Below, piece after piece: positions 40,001 through 50,754 of a stretch of 64,000 nt of DNA. The notes under the pieces were generated by a model. The model did not search any database, was not told where the DNA came from, and saw nothing but the letters and a program-made list of their open reading frames with translations. This DNA comes from Nemertoderma westbladi (Eukaryota > Xenacoelomorpha > Nemertodermatida > Nemertodermatidae). The position numbers were made by a program, and so were the translations under genes. Each line of letters opens with the position of its first letter. Positions within the stretch are counted from its first letter, which is position 1. The stretch covers positions 51,981-115,980 of the forward strand of contig JAUCBJ010001588.1 in assembly GCA_032718475.1 (NCBI GenBank). The letters run 5' to 3'.

Positions 40001-40400
40001 GTCACTGCGTTTATCTGGCTCTTCAACGTCTTCCCTTTCGAGTCTGTTTCGAATAGAGTTCTCGTGTTCTATTCTCGGTTTATCGTTCCGACTCCGCTGG
40101 GTATGATAAAACCATTTCCCTTTCGGTATCCACATCGTCTGTATCGTGTAAATCGATAGGATGGCCGGTAGTTAAGAAGTCCATATACGTACCATTACGA
40201 TGCGTATAGCGAGCGGTGAACTTTCTATAGTCCAATTCATGCGTAAGTTGCTCCGGGGACATTGGCGGTTCGATATAACGACCATCATCCTCAGTAGTAG
40301 TTGGACCAGCGTCGCCGCGTATCAAGCTATCGACAAACGCTTGTAAAGGTAGAGTATATCGCTCCCTGATGCCAAGATCATCTTCTATCAACTCAGTCAT
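37096..40400 (-). pseudogene. Long 3' ORF of the BEL/Pao-type element (unknown, zinc knuckles)
   Basis: Three overlapping frames (40400-40080, 40135-38123, 38214-37096) form one interrupted ORF of about 1,100 codons in the env position. Part 1 is acidic. Part 2 (670 aa) has a Cys/His cluster with CDEC at residues 132-135 and HKH before C152, and a charged helical stretch at about 290-380 (LKEDIERG, EENQLEERH). Part 3 (372 aa) has C72-X2-C75-X4-H80-X9-C90, C103-X2-C106-X5-H112-X4-C117 and a canonical knuckle C124-X2-C127-X4-H132-X4-C137. No signal peptide or membrane segment, so it is not an envelope. A one-base A-run difference from the 60.6-kb copy (sense strand) removes a basic C-terminal tail. 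A gag-like nucleic-acid-binding role is inference. Confidence 0.75.
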
Positions 40401-42037
40401 ATCTGCTATGAGTTTATCAATATTATAATGAGTTTATATATTAGGCTAGCGGGCGTCGCTGCCTACCCCTCTTTTGCCCCTGGACAGTGTAAGATCCTCA
40501 GCGCCGATGTACCGTCGTCGCTGTGCTTTCGCCAACGATGTAGCTACACCACGACAACGATAACCGGCACAAGTCACTCCACTGTCCGTCCCAAAGGCTT
40601 AGATGTACTTCAGGTTCTTTCTGGAGAGTTAGGGCTACTTTCACAATTGCGACTCGCTACTGTAAACACACTTTAGCAGTAACATCCACCTATGAACGCA
40701 CAAATTCAACACAACTGCCATAAACTGTACACATTCAGGCCATTTGTCCGTTAGTCAGTACCTTCCAGAATGTCACTGTATTTATTATGTATCCTTGGAT
40801 ACTAGCAGTGCGCTATTTATTCCGTATGCTATTCAATGGACAAGCCTTTTATTGTTCTTTTAACTCACTTCTAATTGTAGCGTGGTTGTTGCCATGGTGA
40901 CATTATGGAAAGCTAGCGGTAGAATTAGGGTAATTCTCATGCATACAGATCTGGGATGCTATTTAATAGTAATTCTTTAATTGTCAATATCCTCTCCATA
41001 TATGACTTTATGAATTTTATTGGCTATTGACTATATATTGGAGATTCTCGCATACAAATACACTTTATAGAGTGAATCTCCGCTCCCATGATCTATTAAT
41101 TAATGGAATTTTGGGAATGTTATAAATTGTATAAAATGACAATTTATTAAATTCATTGAAATATATGAATTTAAATTTATTCCCTTAAATTTTATTATTT
41201 AATGTTAAATAGACACAATTTTATTCCAGAATGTGTCGGGGGACTGGGATCCTTGATTCTAGGAATTTTGTCTTTTTAAGAGTATCGGTAAGTGCTACGA
41301 TATCTTAATCGACTAGAATTTTAAAGGATCTGATATTTGACAGATTTTATAAATATTAATGGTTAATATTTAAGATGGGCACCAGTTTATTCCAGAACTT
41401 GTCTGGGGACGTTAACCACTGATTCTAGAATTTTGTCTTTCAAGTATATCGGTGGGTGCCGCAATATCTTAATCGACTAGAATTACAGATGGTCAAAGGG
41501 TTTAACAGATTTATTTTGCGTTATACGCTACTGTTAAAAGGACATCACGCTACTATATGTATTATTTAATATACGGTATGAGAGCAATATCGCACAAAGC
41601 AATGTCAGTGTGAAGAGGCAAGTCGTTTCCAAGGTCTACCCAGAGCTTGGTTTAGCCGAGACACGAGGATCTGAACTTTGCATTCCTAATACTCTGCCTA
41701 CCAATAATACTTAAATATAGTAGGAGCTTTATTGTACTTTAATAAGTACGGACATTTCATCTTACTGTAGTTACGTATTTGTAAGGTAATACGGACAGTA
41801 AGGAAGGAGAAAAAGAATTATTTCTCGCCGTCGCACTAAATATATAATATGTAAGTAATTAAGTAATAAACGCGAATATATATTGCACTAATCTACTAAA
41901 TTATCGCTAAAATAACATTCTACTAAATAAAATTAAATAAAACGATTATAATAAAATTACATAACAATACATACATAAATATAAAATAATAAGAATAAAT
42001 ATAAAATAATATAGTCACACACCCACTCCGTATGTTG
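40401..42037 (-). other. Non-coding internal region of the BEL/Pao-type element
   Basis: 1.6 kb without a usable ORF, conserved in the second family copy (63120-64000). It contains a direct repeat of about 110 bp at 41213-41325 and 41382-41490, each with TTTATTCCAGAA, GATTCTAG and AATCGACTAGAATT. Confidence 0.7.
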
Positions 42038-44377
42038 TTACGTTATGGAGTCCCTAGATATTTGTTGAATTAGGGAGGTGGTCGTGGGAAGAGTATCTTG
42101 CCTTCCACAGCTTCCGGACAGTTCTCGGTCTCTTTCCAGTAAACATAAACGACCAGCTGGGCGATTGAGTGGTTGCGTTACTTTCTCCGCTCCCTTGGCC
42201 TTTCTAATCTTAGCCGGGTTAAGGTGGGGAGGCCATTCATCTTCTTTACTTAGGAAGTCGGGTTCACCTAACCAGTCTGGAGTATCCGTCAGTTCTTGAG
42301 GAGTTGCTCCTCTGGAGGCGATGTCAGCTAGATTAATCGTCTCGGGGCAATGTCTCCATTGATCTACATTGGAGTTGATGTCGTCATTATCTGAGGAGTA
42401 TGGTCTTCCCTCAGTTGGATCGTCTAACTCACTGCTCTCATCTTCCCATTCTCTTACTTGATATACCTGATCTTTCGGTAATCTTTCCATGAGAGTTCTA
42501 CGGGAAGGGCCAGTAAAGTACCAACCCACTCTAGTTCTTCCCGCATAAGCTTGTAGTGGTTGCGGTTGAGCAGGCCGTTTCTCCAATGTCTCGAGCGCTT
42601 CATGCGCGTTTTGACCGCTGAGTATTTGGACTCCAGGGTAATCGGTGTTGAATCTAGGTATTTCAAGCTGCTGGGTGAAATCGTCCTCATCCCAGTTATA
42701 AGGTTCCACTTGGCTGGTAGCGAAGTTCTTTATCGCTACCAATTTTACTGACCTTATGCTGTGTTCTCCTAGTTCATCCTGGGGGGTGGACAACGCGCCT
42801 ACATAATAATCCGCTATTACGGTAGATTTCCAAACCTGCATAATTCCTGACATGTTTAGCTTAGTTCGGAATTTGGGTTGTCCAGCAAAGATGTCTTCGG
42901 CTAGTTCTTTGTCGATGAATGCTCCTGTGCTACCGGAGTCAAGGAGGGCGTTCACTATATAACTCCTTGTAGGTCCGTGGACCCTTAACTGTACTACAGG
43001 AAATTCTCGGATTCCTACATTGGAAATTGGTGCTTTCCAAGATGGTTGTCTGTCAGAAGTAGTTAGGGTGAGCTCGCTGTCGGTGTCCTTTTCATACGTA
43101 AGTGCTCGATACACTGCGGTATTTGTCAGGTAACAGGATTCGTTTTCATCGGAGAATTCGTCCGTATAGAATCCTTCCATCTCAGATTGATCAGTGTCGT
43201 TCACATCACTGAATTGGACATGTAGTTCGGAATCACTTACCTGACTCGGACTATTTCGCTCGAATTCAGTGTGCAACAAGATATGATGTTTTGCGCCGCA
43301 CTTTGCACACCTTGCGTCGGAGTAACAGGTTCGCCGTTGGTGTCCTCGTCTGAGGCAATAACAACACAACCGCTTATCCCACATGACTTCCCATCTCTCC
43401 GCTAATGATTTCTTCAGGAATTCATCACACATATTCAAACGGTGGGTCCCGTCACATAGCGCACATTTCGGTTTGATATTACTTACCTTATTTTGAATAA
43501 CATTGTGCACACTCGTTCTTTCTTCGGGCTTTCTCACCTGAATTATCTTGGGAGACGTAGGAGGAGTTTTTCTTACCTGTTCTCTCCTGTCATTGGTTCG
43601 AGACTTGAATTTACTTACCTGTTCTTTAGGCGTTTTATTGACATAATAAGATCTTTCAGTGTCTTTCCCGCTATCCTCTCCTTGAGAAGTCTGGCTTTCG
43701 CCGTCGTCTGTATAACACACTGGTGTTACTTTTCTCCTAGAGACGGGTTTCTCACTTACCTTGTTTTCCGGTGTCTTCTCTCTGGACTGCTTTATGAGCT
43801 GTAATTTCACTTCGCCATCCAAGAATGACATGAGATCAGCCATGGTAGGGTCTCGTTGTTGTTGTTCCATCATATATAAAACTTTCTTGTCCCAGCGTGT
43901 ACCTACTCCACCCTTCGGTAAAGTAGAAGCCACTGCTCTAATAACCATAGCACTCTGATACTCATGAGACTTACCTAGCCAATCTAATTGTCTGCAGATC
44001 TCCTGAATCTCATCGGAAAACTCTATAATCCCGCTGCTAATAAACTTTCGGGGCGCTACCAACTTTGCATACAAATACCCAGCTATGTTATTCCTATTAC
44101 CATACCTGAAGTTTAGGGTATCCCAAACTTGCCTTAATCCGTCTGGATGTCCAATAAACTTTAACGCCATTAACTTGGGAGATCCTTCCAAGCACTCGAT
44201 GAGGAATCTAAGTTTCTCTCCATTAGATAGTACAGAGTTCTGTATGTTATCTTTATAATATTCATTAAAAGGTAACCATTTCATCTCATCTCCATTGAAC
44301 TTGACGATCTCTCCCACCTTTACCGCTTGCCGGGCTTCGGTTCTAGCCATTTGACGCGTAAAACTTTCTTGGGCCAT
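42038..44377 (-). CDS. BEL/Pao gag-protease with pol remnant (RT deleted)
   Basis: 779 aa in one intact frame. Residues 20-200 resemble the BEL/Pao gag capsid region (DUF1759-like). Residues 305-369 form a zinc-knuckle cluster (CALC, CCYCLRRGH, CAKCGAKHH). Residues 450-560 are the aspartic protease (DUF1758-like) with ALLDSGSTGAFI, catalytic Asp 480. After residue about 660 the sequence jumps to NLADIASRG (682-690), a motif that in BEL elements lies between RNase H and integrase. The YVDD-type RT is absent and the ORF ends 89 residues later. The frame is open upstream of the first ATG to about 44470, so gag continues from the preceding ORF across a frameshift. Confidence 0.85.
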   Translation of the reverse strand: MAQESFTRQMARTEARQAVKVGEIVKFNGDEMKWLPFNEYYKDNIQNSVLSNGEKLRFLIECLEGSPKLMALKFIGHPDGLRQVWDTLNFRYGNRNNIAGYLYAKLVAPRKFISSGIIEFSDEIQEICRQLDWLGKSHEYQSAMVIRAVASTLPKGGVGTRWDKKVLYMMEQQQRDPTMADLMSFLDGEVKLQLIKQSREKTPENKVSEKPVSRRKVTPVCYTDDGESQTSQGEDSGKDTERSYYVNKTPKEQVSKFKSRTNDRREQVRKTPPTSPKIIQVRKPEERTSVHNVIQNKVSNIKPKCALCDGTHRLNMCDEFLKKSLAERWEVMWDKRLCCYCLRRGHQRRTCYSDARCAKCGAKHHILLHTEFERNSPSQVSDSELHVQFSDVNDTDQSEMEGFYTDEFSDENESCYLTNTAVYRALTYEKDTDSELTLTTSDRQPSWKAPISNVGIREFPVVQLRVHGPTRSYIVNALLDSGSTGAFIDKELAEDIFAGQPKFRTKLNMSGIMQVWKSTVIADYYVGALSTPQDELGEHSIRSVKLVAIKNFATSQVEPYNWDEDDFTQQLEIPRFNTDYPGVQILSGQNAHEALETLEKRPAQPQPLQAYAGRTRVGWYFTGPSRRTLMERLPKDQVYQVREWEDESSELDDPTEGRPYSSDNDDINSNVDQWRHCPETINLADIASRGATPQELTDTPDWLGEPDFLSKEDEWPPHLNPAKIRKAKGAEKVTQPLNRPAGRLCLLERDRELSGSCGRQDTLPTTTSLIQQISRDSIT

Positions 44378-44471
44378 CGTGTTATTTAATATCGAGCTAT
44401 CGGTATATAAATTTCTCGGATTATAATCAGGTCTATAGGGAATATCACTATCAACAGGTCTATAATTACCC

Positions 44472-46398
44472 TTAATAGGGTTTACTATAGGAGTTTATTT
44501 CTACTTCGCTAGCAGTATAGATGCGTGTAGGCTCCACACCTTGCGCATGAGATACTTCAGACCTAATAGGTTGACATATTGTTACAGAGGGTGGTGATAT
44601 ACCCTTTTGTAAATGTACTAATTTACTTTGCTGCACTTCTTGCAACTCTAACCTACTTTCCTTTATGGTTCCCTCCATCTTTCCGAGGAGAATATCCATC
44701 CCCCGCCGTCTCTCGTCTACCCAATCAACCGCCGAAGCGGGATCCGCCAACGTTGTAGCGGGCAGACGAGGGACTACGGGCGATATATCCTTTATATTTC
44801 GCTCGGAGTCCAGGACCGACACTGTTTCAGGGGCTGTTCCTCTAGGCACAGATAATTTGGTGCTGTGTAAAGGGAATTTAAAGGTAGGTTCTGGGAGTAC
44901 AGGTGTCTCTATCACCGAAGGGGTGATTTCAAGAACAGGCCTAATTATTTCAGGCTCATCTACTATAGTAGGGAGTCTTTCTATTTTAATTATTTGGTCT
45001 GTGGGTTCTGTACTACCTAAGCCTGCGCTAGTTAGTTGTCTTTTAACAGCTGGGGGCAAATCAGGCAATTTCTGATGGTGAGATGTTCTTCTACATCTGC
45101 TTAGACGAGATCTATTTCCCCCGCCTTCAGCATCGGTGGTATCGCCTTCCTCAGATGATGTATATCCCTGTCTTTTGGGAGTAGATCGATTCATCATCTG
45201 CATATTACTAGCTGTTAATTGTTTATTGATGTTGTCTTGCCTCTCTTGAAGATTTTCCAATTCTAGTTGGGTGGTCTCTTCAGCCGCTCTCCGTTCTGCT
45301 TCTGCCACTGCCACTGCCGCTTTTCTTTCCATGTCGGCTGCTTTTCTTTCCGCTTCTGCCGCTGCCACTGCCGCTTTCTTTCTGTCTTCTATCTGTTTTT
45401 TCTTTACTTGTTCTTCTTGGACTCTAGCAATGCGGAGTTGTTCATCAAATTTAGCTTGGTTCGCAGCTATCCTATCCACATCGATTGCGTCCAACACAAG
45501 CTTGGCTCCCTCACTATTAGGGCTAAGTCCACATCCACTGCGATTTCCACGGGGCAGCTCTTTGAACTTGGAGACTCACCCGCTGTAACCAAGTCTTTAC
45601 GGCAACTTGCAACGACGTGTCTTGCTTTCTTTTCGAAGCCTCCTCAAAGGCAGATAAGATTAGTCTGATTCTTAGAATTCTTTCTCTAACTTGATAAAGC
45701 AGCTCTCCCTGCTCTTGAGGTCCTTGTGGTTGTCTAAACAGTTGCTCCTCTAATCGCTCCATAGAGCTGAAGAATCCCTGTACGTATCCGGCTGCTGACC
45801 TCTTCCATACAGCTGGATCGATGGTTTCCTTTGTTACTCCCATCCTGTGTATGTCTTCCCAAGCAGCTTCTGATAAGTCAAACGGTAGTCCGGGTCCGGG
45901 GAAGCTCCATTGCGACTCGACAATAGACTTCAGTTCTTCCCGTATATATCCCGCATAACTATCCTTGGTCGATCGCTTACTTCTCGCCCAATCAATCTGG
46001 TGTTCCTCCACCGCAATCAATACCCTGGTGAGTACGGCTGCAGGAAGGATGAGAAGGGGATCCGAATAAACCGTATCCGCTATCTTCGCGTTCGGGCATT
46101 AGCTCAACAGTCTCAACAGACTACTGGAGCTCTCGGGCCGCTGAGAACTAGGTTCTTGGCTAGGAGGTTGCTGCTGTTTGACAGCTGCTTCTTGATCCCG
46201 CTTAACTTGGGCCCGAGTACCGATGATAGACCTACGGTGTTGGATTAGCCTAGGGTCTGATATTACTACAGGAGGGATGACCTTCCTCACAGTAGGAGGT
46301 GAACTGAACTTAGGTCTAGATGGTTCTACACCCCTATCTGAGTCGCAGATAGTTACATCTAATAAACTGTCTGACAGGTTCTGCTTAGTATCAGACAT
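44472..46398 (-). pseudogene. BEL/Pao N-terminal gag region, frameshifted
   Basis: Three frames in series: 46398-46099 (ATG at 46396-46398, starts MSDTKQNLSD), about 46020-45523, and 45497-44472. The last starts with an Ala/Glu/Lys-rich coiled coil (AAEAERKAADMERKAA) followed by an SP-rich tail. Each junction is a frameshift or stop. The final frame ends just where the frame of the gag-protease ORF opens, pointing to a single-base shift near 44475. Confidence 0.75.
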
Positions 46399-46540
46399 GT
46401 TTGTTTGCACAGTTGAATGCTTACTGCTATATTACAGTCTAAGCAAGTCTAGTAATTCAGTATTAACTGTTAGCCTAGTAACTAATTACCCATACTGCTA
46501 CTCAGTGCAGCGTGATATATATATAATATAATATATTAGA

Positions 46541-46784
46541 ATACCGGTATGCTTATAGTATATATAAATTTTATAACAGACTAGGTTTGTCACAGAATAC
46601 CGGTATATAATTTTAGCACAAATATATATAAATATATAATAGGCCTATCGTGAATACCGGTATACAGCTTACACCTATAGTATATATATAAGTATAATTA
46701 TTAACTAGAATTAATTACAGAATACCGGTATAATTACAGCCTAAATTTATAAATATATAATAGGCCTATCGTAAATACCGGTAT
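46541..46784. repeat. ATACCGGTAT palindrome repeats in BEL leader
   Basis: Five copies of the palindrome ATACCGGTAT at 46541, 46597, 46654, 46722 and 46775, separated by TATA-rich spacers. Alternate spacers resemble each other (ATATATAATAGGCCTATCGT occurs twice), giving a higher-order period of about 121-125 bp. Confidence 0.85.
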
Positions 46785-47489
46785 ATCAATTATTTTAAAT
46801 AATTGAATTTCTGAATTTTAGGGGTTACTTGGTTACTTTGCTTACTTTATTACCGTTATTTGAGCAGTAGTCCAACTGATATTGAGACCTAATTGTTGTA
46901 TGGTATGTTGTATTTTTAGGGTAATTTTACAAGAAGCCTACAAACCAGCCTAACAAAGGGTTAGAATTCTGGTTATTACAAACGGACAGGATACTACGGT
47001 ATTTGAAAATAATAAGCAGTAGTAAATATATTGCGCTGTCCAGATAGGAAAAATACCACCGTCTGACGACCTATAACCGTATCGCTATAGGTACTACGTT
47101 ATGTATCACGGAGTGTTCCTACCTGGAAGTTAATTACCGCGGTCTACCAGAACCAACGTGCCTATTAACCACTTTACAACACAAATATACTGCCTACACA
47201 CTAATCACCTTCGGAAAGTACTGTACACTAAACCCTAAATTAGGTACAAGTACTTGTACAACAAATAATCAGTCGTTAAAAATACTTGAACAGCTAAAAG
47301 AACCACGGTATCTGCCGGAGTGACCAAAGCATAAAATCTCCAGTCTTTACCTACGCCAAGCAGCCCTGATGTAGTACCGGGGTTAGTTTAACTATAACGG
47401 TATGTATAACAAGCACAATTACTGTAGGAATAAACTTGGGGATATGAATGTTGCGAATAATCGCATAAACTCTGAATAATAAATATTAC

Positions 47490-48053
47490 GCTACGCGTAC
47501 AGACTACTCAAACAAAATGCAGACCAAATACTGACAGACTACTATCAAGCCCAAACAAACTACGGTATATGCAGACTCCGAAATGGTTAGTTAGTATGCG
47601 TTCTAACCGAGTAGTACGACTTATTCTTTCAGAGGGGGTTTACCTCACAGCACTGGAAGCCCCTACGTTCCCAACTGGCACTTTATCGGACATACACTCT
47701 ACACACACCGAAATTTCCTCAGACCTAACAACAGCCAGACAACTATCCAGCCTACAAATTATCTAAATAAGAATTATACGCTACCTGTACAGACTACACA
47801 AACAAAGTACAGACCAAACGATGGCAGACTACTATCAAGCCTAAATAAACTACAGTATATGCAGACTCCGAAATGATTAGTTAGTATGCGTTCTAACCTA
47901 GTAGTACGACTTATTCTTTCAAAGGGGGTTTACCTCACAGCACTTGAAGCCCCTACGTTCCTAACTAGCACTTTATCGGACAGATGCTCTACACACACTG
48001 CAATCCGTTCAGACTTAACAACAGTTAGACAACAGTCAAGCCTACAAATTATC
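47490..48053 (-). repeat. Two-copy direct repeat of about 280 bp in BEL leader
   Basis: 47490-47765 and 47771-48053 are near-copies sharing GCAGACTCCGAAATG, TTAGTTAGTATGCGTTCTAA and CAAATTATCT. They lie between the 5' LTR and gag, where retroelement leaders often hold packaging or translation signals; that role is inference. Confidence 0.85.
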
Positions 48054-48401
48054 TGTACAATCTGAGCAGGCTTACACGCCTTCTGCTCAATATTAACCTA
48101 CTAGTAAATAAAACTGACAGAAATAAGTAAAATCTCAATAAAAAACCAAGGCTGCAGTCCCTGATTAATTATTAAGGCCTACCGGTATATAACTATCAAA
48201 ATCGAATAATACTGCTGTACATGTACTGCTGTAGGTACCGGTCCGGGTGGTTAGGTAGTCAGGCCTACTGGGTACCGGTTGGCCGGTACTTCAGCTTTAT
48301 TGCCTACTGCAATACAGAAGCAATATCCGTTATTGTTCTTACCAGAACAATATTAAACTGTATTTATTGCCTACCCTGCAATTAGACGAAATATCCGTTA
48401 T

Positions 48402-49568
48402 TGTTCGCGCTTTCAGACCTTTAGCAGTTTAACCTGCCAAATTAGGATGTCTTCTAGATAATAGATCGTCTTTAGCCTACGACAAATATTTGATACACTA
48501 CATTAGCCGAAACCAGTCTATGCGCGATCATTCACCCGCTGGATATACCCGGGAGACTGGATTCGGAAGCCTAACCGTATTGCGGGGTAGGCCTACTGTA
48601 TTATTCGACTGATCGTAATATATATAATCTCTGACAAATATTATTCACTTTCGGGAAATATTAACAGTTCCTTTAGGACGTGGCGCTCTAAATATGTAAA
48701 CAGAGTTATGACTTATACTAGACACAACAGGATGGCTATAGATTCACGTATATGGCGCATTCTTTAGGAGATGCTTCGTTATCAATCACGATCACACACA
48801 ACGCTGCACAATGCTGCACACCAATCTGCCGACCTTCACCAATTTTAGTCACATATAAAGAGAATAACAGACAATACATGTAGGGCCTATAAAATAGCAT
48901 TAGATTCACTTCAAACCACTGAATGTAAGTCGCAATCGTTATATGTAACCGGTCTCTCTAACCTTTAGTATATCAAGAAGATTGGGGTGTCTGATTATTG
49001 ATCAGTATTCCAAATATAATATTCCATCAACAAATATAATGAATAACCGACAGTAAATAGCAGTACAAAGTTTAAAGTGTGAATGGTTATGAGTGATGAC
49101 CGAATAAGTTGGTTTGTTAAGTAAGATAACGGATATACGTTCTATAATTAAGCCTACTAATGTTGATGCACGGAGAAACACGGAGGTTCCACGCCGGTGT
49201 TGTAGGCTGCGGACAAAATCACATACTGACTCAACTCCACGAGTTTCTATCTACCATCTCCAACACAGAGTCCAAAAAACGCTCTGATTGGTCGACCGAA
49301 CAAAGAGAGAACAAAGAACAAAGAGATGTTCTACTTGGCAATATCAGCTGTTAGCCGTCGTCATGGTAGCTACACTGTTTCAAGAGGATCCGGCGTATTG
49401 CGTCATAAAATTGCGGATTATGTCCGCTAAATTACACATACAGAAGAAATTACTTTTATGTCCTCTAAAACACCAGTACAGTAAGGACACGGCCTTTTTA
49501 TGCCTGGTAAACCAACTACAGAGTACTTTACGGGGAAAATAACCGGCTAATTACGCAAAAGCCTTTAC
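48402..49568 (-). repeat. 5' LTR of BEL/Pao-type element
   Basis: About 1,167 bp, from TGTTCGCGC to GCCTTTAC on the + strand. It differs from the other LTR at about ten positions. As the upstream LTR on the - strand it should contain the promoter. The sequence just inside the element duplicates AATATCCGTTATTGTTC, and no typical primer-binding site follows. Confidence 0.92.
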
Positions 49569-50158
49569 TACAGTAGGACCTCCACATGTTTGTAGGCACC
49601 TAATCGCCCTATCCTACCAGGCCATATCATCCAGTGATGGTTCATCTGTTACCAACCTTGCCAAGAACCGAAAGTTACACCCTTGGGAAAGTACTACAGT
49701 GACGTGTCTCCAAGTTTATAGTACAACCAATGGCGGTCGAGACCTTGGGCGGTCATGTACAAGCACCGTGGACTTTCTCCCCGAACTAGGCCAGCCTAGT
49801 CGAGAAAGTTAGTGGGAATAAGAGGACCATTAAGCATCTGCGCCAGTAGTGCATTGGGGGCGGGGTCTACGTTCAGGCAGACAATGCTGCATGTATTAAG
49901 GAATCCTTTGGCTCAGGAGATCTAACACTTTTATATTTTACACTTTAGGCACTTAAGTATACAGTACATTAGGCCCCCTAGACCCTACATATAAATTTAA
50001 GTGAACAAGTTGCCCGAACATCACAGAGACACAAGTACAGCCCGTAGCTAACTAAACCAAAAGGCGTAACCGAGATTTATAGTACAGTCGGCCCCTAATA
50101 CATACAGTATGCCACAGCTGTCTCGCTTCCATCATAATTCGTTACCATACATACTTAG
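49569..50158. other. Gene-free stretch right of the LTR element
   Basis: Unique-looking sequence after CAGTAGGACC. I see no gene or repeat in it. Confidence 0.4.
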
Positions 50159-50370
50159 GCCGTGAGGACCAGCCTGTGCACAATCATGTACTTTGGCGGT
50201 CTCATGGAGTTAATAAGCATGGTGGACACCCAATGACGTTCTTGAGACGCATCTTAAAGGACACTGGCCTAGAAGATGCGAAGCTCGCGAAAGTCATGGA
50301 AGATATTGTAGAGAGTTAGGGCGGCGCAATATTCGTATTTCAGCTGGCATAGGATTCTTAATGCACGCTG
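50159..50370 (+). mobile_element. RTE-like 3'-end fragment (family B)
   Basis: CCGTGAGGACCAGCC, GAATAAGCATGG-like and CTTAAAGGACACTGGCCT words match the 3' end of the element at 28266-31160 but are more diverged, with stops. A third copy of the family in the window. Confidence 0.85.
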
Positions 50371-50754
50371 CATTGCGGCAAGTAATTGTAGGCGTACATA
50401 GATTGCGGAGGTGGCAAAATATTTTTGTTAAGCTGGCATAGCATCTTAATGGGCAACTTCAATGCATCAGGCCGATTATTGATACTGTATTTACAATAAA
50501 TCACCTGTTGTACATTGATATACAGTACTGTAGGCCTACAGTATGTTACGGTGGTGGTGACGGTGCAATCATTATCCTTTGAACCAGGCCACTAATTTGG
50601 TAGTGTTTATGATTGATTAACTTAAATACAATTGTGTGCAAAAGAACCTGATGACGTATGTCTTTAACTCCTATTGAGCATCTTTAAATGTACTGTACAC
50701 ATTGCACAGTTGGTCAGTTGCTGAGCTTATATACAGTAGGCTGTGTATCTGATT

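Larger units (their letters stand above)
35822..49568 (-). mobile_element. BEL/Pao-type LTR retrotransposon lacking RT, with extra 3' ORF
   Basis: 13.7 kb, - strand. Order of transcription: 5' LTR (right), repeat-rich leader, gag, zinc knuckles, protease, short pol remnant, 1.6-kb non-coding stretch, long 3' ORF, polypurine-like GGGAGCGG, 3' LTR (left). The two LTRs differ at only about 10 positions plus a small replacement near 36590/49170, so the insertion is recent. TACAGTAGG occurs at both outer edges and may be a target duplication, although that word is common here. RT, RNase H and nearly all of the integrase are absent, so it would need help to move. I do not see a standard TGG-starting primer-binding site. 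Confidence 0.9.

Noticed and set aside
37096-40400. 3' ORF as a retroviral envelope
   Set aside because: No signal peptide, no membrane segment and no furin-like or fusion features; Cys/His clusters are of knuckle type.
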